64,000 nt of DNA from Mariniphaga sp. (lineage in GTDB: Bacteria > Bacteroidota > Bacteroidia > Bacteroidales > Prolixibacteraceae): assembly GCA_025355585.1 (NCBI GenBank), contig JANXZJ010000022.1:1-64000 (forward strand). Reading direction: 5' to 3'. The translations under genes were made by a program, and so were the position numbers. Of this stretch, positions 56,204 to 64,000 are shown piece after piece; position 1 is the stretch's first letter; every line of letters starts with the position of its first letter. Below the pieces are notes generated by a model. It worked only from the letters and a program-made list of their open reading frames with translations, searched no databases and was not told the DNA's origin.

Positions 56204-56650
56204 TTATTTCGGATCAATCATCTCACCATAAAGGTAAAGGGAGTGATGCGAGAGCTTGAAATTGTTTTTGGCACACGCATCCTCAATGATTTCCTGTAAT
56301 CGCGGATCCTGAAACTCCGTTACCTTTCCGTTTCGGATGTCAATTAGGTGATCATGTTGCTTGGAGGCAAGCGTTTTCTCGAACTGAGCAATATTTTTCC
56401 CAAACTGATGCTTCACGACCAATTTACAATCGAGCAGAAGTTCAATGGTATTGTACAATGTTGCACGACTTACCCGATAGTTTTTGTTTTTCATCGAAAT
56501 ATATAACGTTTCGATGTCGAAATGCCCCTCCCGAGAGTATATTTCATCAAGAATAGCGTACCGTTCCGGAGTCTTTCGGTGCCCCTTTCTTTCAAGGTAA
56601 TCCGTGAAAAGGGATTTTACTGTTTCTCTATTATCTAGCAGACTATTCAT
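56204..56650 (-). CDS. Fur-family transcriptional regulator lacking the CxxC zinc site
   Basis: 148 residues. Winged-helix domain at the N terminus ([45 protein letters not shown]), then [13 protein letters not shown], where Fur usually has HHDHLICxxCGKV: both cysteines of the structural zinc site are replaced, by Asp and Arg. Histidines of the regulatory metal site are partly kept (HDH, later [11 protein letters not shown]). May sense iron, zinc or peroxide, or respond to something else. Between relA/spoT and purA, an order common in Bacteroidales. Own terminator. Confidence 0.85.
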   Translation of the reverse strand: MNSLLDNRETVKSLFTDYLERKGHRKTPERYAILDEIYSREGHFDIETLYISMKNKNYRVSRATLYNTIELLLDCKLVVKHQFGKNIAQFEKTLASKQHDHLIDIRNGKVTEFQDPRLQEIIEDACAKNNFKLSHHSLYLYGEMIDPK

Positions 56651-56736
56651 ACTTAATCTAAGTTTAAATAGAGCGTAAAATTAGAAATATTTTTAAGAAT
56701 CAAACATTTAAAGGAAAAAAATTATACGTAAAAAAC

Positions 56737-58932
56737 TTAAATTTCCTTGCGATTCACCGTATCGACTCCTTTAATATTTAAAAGCTTCGTGATCAGCGTT
56801 TCAAGAAGCTCTGTATTTTGGATATAGAGGTAAAAGTTTCCTTCAAAAATACCATCGTGTGCATCAAGATTAATTGACCTCATGTTGATTCCATATTCGT
56901 TTGAGATCACATTGGTGATTTTATTAGCAATTCCTTGCTGGTCAAAACCCCTGATATATAAGTGAGTAAGATAAAAAAGCATCTTGGATTTTGTCCAGGT
57001 TGCTTCAATTATGTCATCTCCGTGACTTGACATCAGTTTTACTGCTTCGGGACACGATTTATTGTGGATCATGATTCTTCCATCATCAGAAACAAAACCT
57101 ACTACATCATCACCAGGGATTGGATTGCAGCAAAGAGAAAGAAGGTAATTGGCTTTTTTCTGATCTTCGTCGAGCAAATAGGGCTTTTTTTTGTCAATAA
57201 TTTGATTTGCAATCTTTTTATCGCCTCCAAACGAAAAAGAGAGTTTCCAGAATTTTATAAATTTATTGACCGATTTTTCCAGGAGAGTTGTTTCGAGGTT
57301 ATCGAGGCTCACAAGGCCCATTCCAATTTCGGCGTATAGTTGTTCTTTGGTATGTAATCCGTAATGGTTAATAAGTTTCTTGAGGGTGTTTGAAGATGGT
57401 TTTACCGTTAATTTTTCGAGTTGTTGATTCAGCTGATTTCTACCGTCTTCGATGTGCCTTTTCTGTTCTTGTTTGAAAGAATCTCTGATTTTAGATTTTG
57501 CCCGGGCAGTAATGGCGCTTTCAATCCACGAAGGTTTAGGCGATTGTTTATCGGAAGTCAGGATTTCAACCTGGTCGCCGCTCTTCAAAACATGGCTCAT
57601 CGGCACAAGTATATGGTTGACTTTTGCTCCGATACAATGGTTTCCCAGTTCGGAATGAATATCATAAGCGCAGTCAAGTACTGTAGCACCTTTTGGAAGC
57701 ATCTTCATCTCACCTTTGGGGGTAAAGATTACAATCTCCTGCGAGTAGAGGTTTAACTTGAACTCGTCAAGGAAATCAAGTGCATCAGATTCCGGATTAC
57801 CAAGCAATTCGCGGATTTTCAGGAGCCATTTGTCGAGTTCGCTCTCCGACGCTCCTTCTTCTTTGTAGCGGTAGTGAGCAGCAAATCCACGTTCGGCAAT
57901 TTCATCCATTCTTTCCGTACGGATTTGAACTTCGACCCATTGTCCTTCAGGCCCCATCACTGTTACATGCAACGCTTCGTAACCGTTGGCTTTTGGAATT
58001 GTGATCCAGTCTCGAATCCGGTCTGGTTTAGGGGTGTAGACATCGGTGATTAATGACAGAATATCAAAACATTGTCGTTTTTCTGAGATTCCCTCTTTTG
58101 GTTTAAAAACAATCCTTACTGCCAGCAAATCGTATATTTCATCGAACGTAACATTTTTGGTCTGCATCTTATTCCATATCGAATAGATCGATTTAGGGCG
58201 TCCGCTGATGGTGAAGTCAAAATTTTCGGTGTAAAGCTTTTCCTGAATAGGTTTCGCAAAATCGAAAACAAGGTAATTCATTCGCTCCTGTTCAGTTCGG
58301 AGCTTCAGTTCAATTTGCTGGAAAATTTCTGGGTTTTTGTATTTAAGGGCTAAATCTTCGAGTTCAGTTTTTATCGCATAGAGGCCAAGACGATGGGCGA
58401 GAGGGGCAAAAATGTATAGTGTTTCGGATGTGATCTTTAGCTGTTTCTGATATGGCATCGATTCGAGCGTACGCATATTGTGCAGCCGGTCAGCAAGTTT
58501 TATGAGAATAACCCTTACATCGTCAGATAAAGTAAGGAGCATCTTCCTAAAATTGGTAGCCTGCTTCGAGTCGAATGTTCCTGAAAGCTTGGTGAGGCCG
58601 TCTACAAGTGAGGACACTTTCGCTCCAAACATGTTCTCAATATCGTCGAGCGTATACTCGGTGTCTTCAACTACATCGTGTAAAATCGCTGCAAGAACTG
58701 ATTTTGTTCCAAGACCTATTTCACTTACAACAATCTTAGCAACGGCAATAGGATGAATAATATAAGGCTCTCCTGATTTACGTCTGACCCCCATATGAGC
58801 CGCGTTGGCAAATTGAAATGCTTTTCGGATAAGTTGTTCGTTTTCAGGCGACAGAGGCCTTGTGAACGACTTTATCAGGTCTTCAAATAAATCTTCAATT
58901 TCTCTTTTTTCTATTTCGGTCTGCAGATCCAT
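56737..58932 (-). CDS. relA/spoT: RelA/SpoT bifunctional (p)ppGpp synthetase/hydrolase
   Basis: 731 residues, full-length Rel type. HD hydrolase domain with HDVVEDT and LADRLHNMRTL; synthetase domain with GRPKSIYSIWNKM, YDLLAVRIVF and EVQIRT; TGS domain (IVIFTPKGEMKMLPKGATVLDCAY); C-terminal helical, zinc-finger-like and ACT domains (MRSINLDAHDGIFEGNFYLYI). Both catalytic motif sets look intact, so it should make and degrade the alarmone in response to starvation. Confidence 0.96.
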   Translation of the reverse strand: MDLQTEIEKREIEDLFEDLIKSFTRPLSPENEQLIRKAFQFANAAHMGVRRKSGEPYIIHPIAVAKIVVSEIGLGTKSVLAAILHDVVEDTEYTLDDIENMFGAKVSSLVDGLTKLSGTFDSKQATNFRKMLLTLSDDVRVILIKLADRLHNMRTLESMPYQKQLKITSETLYIFAPLAHRLGLYAIKTELEDLALKYKNPEIFQQIELKLRTEQERMNYLVFDFAKPIQEKLYTENFDFTISGRPKSIYSIWNKMQTKNVTFDEIYDLLAVRIVFKPKEGISEKRQCFDILSLITDVYTPKPDRIRDWITIPKANGYEALHVTVMGPEGQWVEVQIRTERMDEIAERGFAAHYRYKEEGASESELDKWLLKIRELLGNPESDALDFLDEFKLNLYSQEIVIFTPKGEMKMLPKGATVLDCAYDIHSELGNHCIGAKVNHILVPMSHVLKSGDQVEILTSDKQSPKPSWIESAITARAKSKIRDSFKQEQKRHIEDGRNQLNQQLEKLTVKPSSNTLKKLINHYGLHTKEQLYAEIGMGLVSLDNLETTLLEKSVNKFIKFWKLSFSFGGDKKIANQIIDKKKPYLLDEDQKKANYLLSLCCNPIPGDDVVGFVSDDGRIMIHNKSCPEAVKLMSSHGDDIIEATWTKSKMLFYLTHLYIRGFDQQGIANKITNVISNEYGINMRSINLDAHDGIFEGNFYLYIQNTELLETLITKLLNIKGVDTVNRKEI

Positions 58933-59000
58933 CCTGTAGTTTTACCTCATTTTATTTTTATAAAGCGTAAAAATAACTTTTTAATTTAAACGATTTCAAA

Positions 59001-60149
59001 CTACAATTTGTTGATGTTTCCATAGACTATTTCGATGGTCTCGACCATTGTGCCCCACGAAAACTTCTCCTTTTCGGAAATGACATTTCCGGTGAAAAAA
59101 TCATTGCGATCATTGTTATAAAAATCGAAAATTGCTTCGGTTATTGCTTCTGGTCCAGGATTTACAACATATCCTACTTTCCCGTGAGGTATAATTTCAC
59201 CAAGACCTCCTACATCGGTAACAAGCATAGGTTTATTATAGTGGAAGGCAATTTGCGTAACCCCGCTCTGGGTTGCTGACTTGTAGGGCTGTACAATCAT
59301 ATCGGCTGCTCCAAAGTAATTTGCAACATCTTGATCTGGAATAAAATCAGTTCGTAATATCACATGTTCTTCAAGTTTCATATCCTGGATGAGCTTCAGA
59401 TATTTCTCTGAAGAGGTATAAAATTCCCCTGCAACGATCAGCTTAACATGGAATTGCCGAAGCCTTTTATCTCCAAAAGCTTCCAGCAGCCAGTCAAGCC
59501 CTTTGTAATCGCGGATAAATCCAAAAAATAAAAGGTACCGGAAATTTGGATCTAAATTTAATTGTTTAATTGCCTGTTCCCGGGGTACTATATTCCCAAA
59601 AATATCGTAAAGTGGATGCGGTGTATAGACCATGGGTGCAACAGGCATGAATTTCTTAAGGTCGTTCAGGACAGCCCTTGACATGGTTATAAATCCGTTG
59701 CAACTAATAGTGAAATAGCGAGTTAGAGCATTATCGATAAAATGGGTTTCATGCGGGATTACATTATCAACGATCGCAATTACTTTGGTATGATTATTCC
59801 CGCGGACAATTTTCGAGATCGTTCCCAGACAAGGTGCCATAAATGGTGTCCAGTATCGAACCAGAAGCAGATCGGGTTTGAGTCGTTTAATCTCCCGACC
59901 GACTGCCAGCCAATTGAACGGATTAATAGAATTTACTTTTATTCTGATATCCAAACCTTCAGGAGCGGGTTGATCCGAAAATTGGGTCTTACCAGGAAAC
60001 AGAAAGGATGGATACTGAAGTGAAAAAGTATAATTGATTACTTCGTCGCCTCCTTCAATAAGCGCCCGCGTAAGTCGTTCATTGAAAGTCGCAATACCTC
60101 CACTTCTGAAGGGCCAGGTAGTACCAAGAAGGATAATTTTTCTTTTCAA
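59001..60149 (-). CDS. GT4-family glycosyltransferase
   Basis: 382 residues in two Rossmann (GT-B) domains. The N-terminal domain starts KIILLGTTWPFRSGGIATF with the acceptor loop; the C-terminal donor domain has FFGFIRDYKGLDWLLEAF, QPYKSATQSGVTQIAFHYNKP and DVGGLGEII, the E-x7-E-like region of family GT4. Starts at TTG: no ATG exists before the first conserved residues and a stop lies five codons upstream. It probably adds a sugar in surface polysaccharide or glycolipid synthesis; donor and acceptor are unknown. Single gene. Confidence 0.88.
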   Translation of the reverse strand: MKRKIILLGTTWPFRSGGIATFNERLTRALIEGGDEVINYTFSLQYPSFLFPGKTQFSDQPAPEGLDIRIKVNSINPFNWLAVGREIKRLKPDLLLVRYWTPFMAPCLGTISKIVRGNNHTKVIAIVDNVIPHETHFIDNALTRYFTISCNGFITMSRAVLNDLKKFMPVAPMVYTPHPLYDIFGNIVPREQAIKQLNLDPNFRYLLFFGFIRDYKGLDWLLEAFGDKRLRQFHVKLIVAGEFYTSSEKYLKLIQDMKLEEHVILRTDFIPDQDVANYFGAADMIVQPYKSATQSGVTQIAFHYNKPMLVTDVGGLGEIIPHGKVGYVVNPGPEAITEAIFDFYNNDRNDFFTGNVISEKEKFSWGTMVETIEIVYGNINKL

Positions 60150-60589
60150 AGCAGTCAGAATTTAAGACAAAGGTAAATTTTTTTAATAAGACCACGAACC
60201 TCTAAGTTGATGCAATTATAAATAAATATCTGAATATTTAAACTAGTGTCAAATACGTTCTCCTTTATATCCCTTTTTATCGAACTATGTATTAGATTCT
60301 AAATTAGTGTAATAAGTTAAATAATAGAAAAATAGCGGTTAATTGGCATACCGGTTTCTCAATATTTGTCACTATGATATCTTCTGGTAGTCCTCTATTT
60401 TTTTATTCAAGAGACCAGGTTTAAAGCAATCCTGAAAGAAACAGTATTCAGTTTCAATAAGCTATTCGCTAAATATTAACTATGTGGTCTTTGTCTCAAA
60501 CATCTCAAAATCTGATTTTTTAAATAATATAACTTTACTTACTATTGAATCCATTATCTTTGGCAAACTATTAATCTGTAAAAAAAGCA
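60150..60589. other. AT-rich intergenic region, nothing recognised
   Basis: 440 bp between the divergent glycosyltransferase and surE genes. No ORF, tRNA, repeat or hairpin of note was found apart from the surE promoter box near its right end. Confidence 0.6.
60555..60562 (+). promoter_or_regulatory. Putative -7 box of surE
   Basis: TATCTTTG, exact TAnnTTTG match, 27 bp before the ATG at 60590; no -33 element at the usual distance. Confidence 0.4.
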
Positions 60590-61351
60590 ATGGACGAGCG
60601 ACCTTTAATCCTAATTACTAATGACGATGGGGTTTACGCGAAAGGCTTGAATGAACTTATCGAAGTAATCCGCCTTTTTGGAAATATAGTTGTTGTTGCT
60701 CCCGATAGCCCTCGTTCAGGAATGGGACATGCAATAACAGTTGATCATCCTTTAAGGGTTACTCGTCTTCAGGAGGACGAAGGGCTTTTAATCTACTCGT
60801 GCACAGGAACACCTGCTGACTGTATTAAATTGGCTTGCAATCAATTATTGGAAAAATTGCCCGATTTTGTGATTTCTGGAATCAATCACGGAGCAAATAC
60901 TTCAGTTTCTATTTTATATTCCGGAACAATGGGCGCAGCGCTGGAAGGATGTATTCATGGAATTCCGTCAATTGGTTTTTCATTGAATGATTATAGTCCG
61001 GAAGCTGATTTCTCGAGATCAAAAATGGTTGTTGCCCGTGTTTTTCAGGCAGTTGCAGAAAGGGGTCTTCCCGAGGGGGTCTGCTTAAATGTGAATATTC
61101 CCCAGGGTGAAGTGAAAGGAATTAATTTTTGCCGTCAAACCAGGGGGAAATGGATGGAAGAATTCGAAAGAAGAACTGATCCTCATGGACGCGAATACTA
61201 TTGGCTCAAAGGATATTTCAATAATGCGGAGGCTGAAGCACGTGATACAGATGATTTTGCATTGCTTAATGGTTTTGTTTCTGTTGTACCTGTGAATACC
61301 GATCTTACGGCCTATTCGGCATTTCCTTCTATGCAAAAATGGAAATTTTAA
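60590..61351 (+). CDS. surE: 5'/3'-nucleotidase SurE
   Basis: Metal-dependent phosphatase of nucleoside monophosphates. 253 residues. ITNDDGVYAKG at the N terminus binds the metal (DD), AVAPDSPRSGMG-type loop (here VVAPDSPRSGMG), SCTGTPADCIKLA and SGINHGANTSVSILYSGTMGAALEG are all family motifs. First gene of a surE-small membrane protein-lpxB-gld run on the plus strand. Confidence 0.96.
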   Translation: MDERPLILITNDDGVYAKGLNELIEVIRLFGNIVVVAPDSPRSGMGHAITVDHPLRVTRLQEDEGLLIYSCTGTPADCIKLACNQLLEKLPDFVISGINHGANTSVSILYSGTMGAALEGCIHGIPSIGFSLNDYSPEADFSRSKMVVARVFQAVAERGLPEGVCLNVNIPQGEVKGINFCRQTRGKWMEEFERRTDPHGREYYWLKGYFNNAEAEARDTDDFALLNGFVSVVPVNTDLTAYSAFPSMQKWKF

Positions 61352-61459
61352 ATATTTAGAGCGAAAATTTTATTGTTTCAATCGTTTCGATTGGCAATAA
61401 TAATTTTTTATCTCTGGTCGGCTACATTGAAGATCCACATAACTGATATAATAATGTAA

Positions 61460-61780
61460 ATGAATAATCCAAAAAATTACGATGATAAAACGTTGTTTAT
61501 TAATAAAATAAGCTACGGAGTCATCATAGGGATCATTAGCCCGATCCTTTTTTTCCTGTTGAACTACATTTTTCGATTTCGCCAATACAATTTTAGCGAC
61601 TATCTGCAATTTTTGATCGAATCGAAAAAACTGGTCAGTGTAATCAGTTTAACCATATTCCCTAATCTTATTCCTTTTATGCTGTTTATCAACAGTAATC
61701 GGTACAGTTCTGCACGGGGAGTTTTGGCTTCAACCATAATTCTTGGGATTTTCATTTTCATCTTTTATTTCATTCAATGA
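61460..61780 (+). CDS. Small membrane protein of unknown function
   Basis: 106 residues with three hydrophobic helices (about 18-38, 58-76, 86-105). No domain recognised. Located between surE and lpxB, a position where Bacteroidota often have such a short gene, so it may be functionally tied to lipid A synthesis, but this is by position only. A real gene is likely because the frame is clean, starts with ATG and encodes a sensible helix pattern. Confidence 0.65.
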   Translation: MNNPKNYDDKTLFINKISYGVIIGIISPILFFLLNYIFRFRQYNFSDYLQFLIESKKLVSVISLTIFPNLIPFMLFINSNRYSSARGVLASTIILGIFIFIFYFIQ

Positions 61781-61865
61781 AACGAGACATAAGCATTAAT
61801 ATCTCATATATACTGATGACTAATGACGGGTTCCATCAGTCAATTAAAAAACAAATTATCTTCTG

Positions 61866-62996
61866 ATGAAGTACTTTATAATAGCCGGCGAAGCTTCGGG
61901 AGATCTTCATGCATCACATCTGATGCGCGAACTTAAAAATGGAGATAGCAACGCCAGTTTTTCTTTTTTCGGCGGTGATCTGATGGCTCATGAAGGCGGT
62001 ACATTGTTGAAGCATTATCGCGAAATGGCATTTATGGGACTATTTCCGGTCATATTCAATCTTCATAAAATCAAGCGGAACTTTACTTTGGCTGAGCAAA
62101 AGCTGCTGGAGTTTAATCCCGATGTTCTGATATTGGTCGATTATCCCGGATTTAACCTGCGGATGGCCGAATTTGCAAAGGCACATGGCATAAAAGTCTT
62201 CTATTACATCTCGCCCAAAATCTGGGCATGGAAAACCAAACGTGTTCATAAAGTGAAAAAGTTTGTAGATGAAATGTTTACGATTTTTCCATTCGAATCG
62301 GAATTTTATGCCAAATACAATTATCCGGTCCGGTTTGTTGGTAACCCAACCATCGATGAATTAGCTCACCGGCCAAATCAGCAGGAAACATTCGCAGATT
62401 TTATTCTGAAAAATAATCTCCAGGATAAACCTGTGATCGCTTTGTTGGCAGGAAGCCGTCATCACGAGATTAAAAGAATTTTGCCGGTCCTTGCAACAGT
62501 ATCCAAACGATTTGCTGATTATCAGTTTGTTATTGCTGGTGCACCTTCGCAATCTCAACTTCTGTATAACGAAGTTTTAGGTAAGACATCAATCCCCGTA
62601 GTGTTTGGACAGACCTATGAGTTGTTACAACAATCAACCGCTGCCTTGGTGGCTTCCGGAACTGCAACACTTGAGACAGCCTATATTAATATTCCCCAGG
62701 TAGTTTGCTACAGAATTGAGGCAGGCAGACTAGGCACCTGGGTAAAGGACCAGCTTATTAAGATTCCTTTTTTCTCACTTGTCAACCTCATTGCCGGCCG
62801 TGAAATTGTAAAGGAGCTTTTTCAGCAGTATTGTACCCCCGACACGGTTAGCCATGAATTGAATAAGATACTCACCGATAAGATCTACCGTGAAGCCATG
62901 CTGGCTGGTTATGCTGAGGTAATGGAAGACCTGGGCGGTCCAGGATGCGCGGAACGTGCTGCAAGTCTGATGATTGAATTGTTAAATAAAAAATAG
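61866..62996 (+). CDS. lpxB: Lipid-A-disaccharide synthase
   Basis: Joins UDP-2,3-diacylglucosamine and lipid X to the lipid A disaccharide at the inner membrane. 376 residues, family GT19. N-terminal IIAGEASGDLHASHLM, ILVDYPGFNLR, YYISPKIWAWK, PFESEFY, VGNPTIDE, LLAGSRHHEIKR and SGTATLETAYINIPQVVCY are characteristic. Confirms a Gram-negative envelope with lipid A. The next gene starts 8 bp after its stop. Confidence 0.97.
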   Translation: MKYFIIAGEASGDLHASHLMRELKNGDSNASFSFFGGDLMAHEGGTLLKHYREMAFMGLFPVIFNLHKIKRNFTLAEQKLLEFNPDVLILVDYPGFNLRMAEFAKAHGIKVFYYISPKIWAWKTKRVHKVKKFVDEMFTIFPFESEFYAKYNYPVRFVGNPTIDELAHRPNQQETFADFILKNNLQDKPVIALLAGSRHHEIKRILPVLATVSKRFADYQFVIAGAPSQSQLLYNEVLGKTSIPVVFGQTYELLQQSTAALVASGTATLETAYINIPQVVCYRIEAGRLGTWVKDQLIKIPFFSLVNLIAGREIVKELFQQYCTPDTVSHELNKILTDKIYREAMLAGYAEVMEDLGGPGCAERAASLMIELLNKK

Positions 62997-63004
62997 GTAT
63001 TGGT

Positions 63005-64000
63005 ATGATCAGTTTATTCAGAAAGGAGATCACCCAGTTTTTTGGTTCAATTACAGGAACAATGGTTTCGGTTGTTTTTTTATTACTGACAGGACTGTTT
63101 TTGTGGGTTTTTTCCGGAAATTACAATATTCCGGATGGCGGTTATGCAACCCTGGATGGTCTTTTTGAAATCGCTCCCTGGATTTATTTGTTTCTGATAC
63201 CTGCTGTTACGATGCGCATGTTTGCCGATGAAAAACGGAGCGGCACCATGGAATTACTTCTTTCCCGGCCTGTTACAGAACTACAGCTGATTTTTGCAAA
63301 ATTCCTCGCTGCTTTGGCTGTCGTTTTACTCACCCTATTGCCAACCCTGATCTATTTTTTATCCGTTTTCCTTATAGGCAACCCAGTTGGAAGCATTGAT
63401 ACCGGAGCAACCTGGGGTAGTTATACCGGACTTTTTTTCCTTGCTGTTATCTACCTCATAATAGGATTACTTACGTCTTCAATTACAGATAACCAGGTCG
63501 TCGCATTTATTCTGGCTGTTTTTATGTGTTTCATTTGGTACTCGGGTTTTGGATTCCTGGCACGATTGCCTTTTCCGTCAAATGTCTCATCTATAATAAC
63601 TTCACTTGGAATAGATGCTCATTACGAGTCGGTTAGCAGGGGCGTTCTCGATAGCCGCGATTTGCTTTATTTTATTTTGATGTCCGGGTTCTTCATTCTC
63701 TTAACGCGTATTGTGTTGGAATGGAAACGAAGACCATTAAAAAGATCTGCAAACCATCTGTTTGTGTATATGCTTTTTGCATTGATGGTTGCACTCGTAT
63801 CTGCAAACAATTTCTTTCGGATTGATTTTACGACAGAGAAAAGATTCACACTATCCACTCAAAGCCGGCAATTGCTAAAGAAGGTGAATGCACCGATCGA
63901 AGCTGAAATTTTACTTGCAGGTGATCTTCCTCCCGGATTTATGAAATTGCAGTCGGCTGCCCTTGAAAAGTTACGCGATTTAAAAATCTATTGCGATCAG
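63005..64000 (+). CDS. gldF: GldF-GldG fusion, ABC-2 permease and auxiliary domain (3' end cut)
   Basis: Open from ATG 63005 to the window edge (332 codons, no stop). Residues 1-240 are a GldF-type ABC-2 permease with six membrane helices (FRKEITQFFGSITG, DEKRSGTMELLLSRPVTELQL). At about 255-275 another helix follows, then NFFRIDFTTEKRFTLSTQS and EILLAGDLPPGFMKLQSAA, the start of GldG. GldF and GldG are separate genes in Flavobacterium; here they are one chain. Gld ABC transporters are linked to gliding motility and the type IX system, but also occur in non-gliding Bacteroidota. The ATPase GldA is not in the window. Confidence 0.85.
   Translation, partial: MISLFRKEITQFFGSITGTMVSVVFLLLTGLFLWVFSGNYNIPDGGYATLDGLFEIAPWIYLFLIPAVTMRMFADEKRSGTMELLLSRPVTELQLIFAKFLAALAVVLLTLLPTLIYFLSVFLIGNPVGSIDTGATWGSYTGLFFLAVIYLIIGLLTSSITDNQVVAFILAVFMCFIWYSGFGFLARLPFPSNVSSIITSLGIDAHYESVSRGVLDSRDLLYFILMSGFFILLTRIVLEWKRRPLKRSANHLFVYMLFALMVALVSANNFFRIDFTTEKRFTLSTQSRQLLKKVNAPIEAEILLAGDLPPGFMKLQSAALEKLRDLKIYCDQ

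Overview
The window looks like chromosomal DNA of a Bacteroidota bacterium, probably an anaerobic or facultative polysaccharide degrader of the Bacteroidales/Marinilabiliales type. The evidence is a SusC/SusD polysaccharide utilisation locus (PUL), a SusC-linked Y_Y_Y/LuxR sensor-regulator, TAnnTTTG promoter boxes, DUF4249 and DUF4831 proteins, GldF/GldG, and the gene orders rsfS-ftsH-cdsA-psd-pssA and relA-fur-purA. HydF ([FeFe]-hydrogenase maturation) and rubrerythrin point to anaerobic life. No rRNA, tRNA, CRISPR array, phage or insertion sequence was recognised.

Left part (1-20 kb). A minus-strand group carries HAD phosphatase, secreted GH3 and nucleoside hydrolase (cut by the window edge). 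Next to it is a HAD-deoC pair, which suggests nucleoside/deoxyribose use. A TonB receptor/DUF4249 lipoprotein pair follows. Then comes the housekeeping operon rsfS-ftsH-DUF2007-cdsA-psd-pssA, divergent from birA; it supplies phosphatidylethanolamine and membrane protein quality control. After that lie SRPBCC protein, pyrE, a thioredoxin-fold lipid- or envelope-facing protein with a lost cysteine, coaD, divergent hydF, and a SEC-C protein.

Middle (20-31 kb). This part has an EamA transporter with a 64-residue histidine-rich tail, a POT peptide transporter, the NAD(P)HX repair enzyme NnrDE with a DUF4831 protein, an MFS transporter paired with the dipeptidase PepD, and a PQQ-type propeller paired with a di-haem lipoprotein.

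PUL (31.7-49.2 kb, all minus strand). The order of transcription is regulator, then susC, susD, two PKD-type surface lipoproteins, two GH16, GH3, GH30, GH30. The enzyme set fits a beta-1,3-glucan with beta-1,6 branches (laminarin-like). The leader of susC holds three copies of a 9-bp word spaced 11 and 22 bp next to a promoter, a good operator candidate. Hairpins inside the PUL divide it into three transcription modules.

Right part (49.3-64 kb). Rubrerythrin, lipocalin, a decayed HExxH lipoprotein gene with two in-frame stops plus a small lipoprotein, nicotinate phosphoribosyltransferase, purA, a Fur-like regulator, relA/spoT, a GT4 glycosyltransferase, surE, a small membrane protein, lpxB, and a GldF-GldG fusion that runs off the window.

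The most unexplained structure is non-coding: three separate intergenic arrays of short degenerate tandem repeats (23 bp x3, about 21 bp in alternating pairs x5, 21 bp x5), with little shared sequence but nearly the same period. Many ORFs begin in silico at TTG or GTG; where an ATG with a better signal peptide or spacing lies downstream I moved the start and say so.
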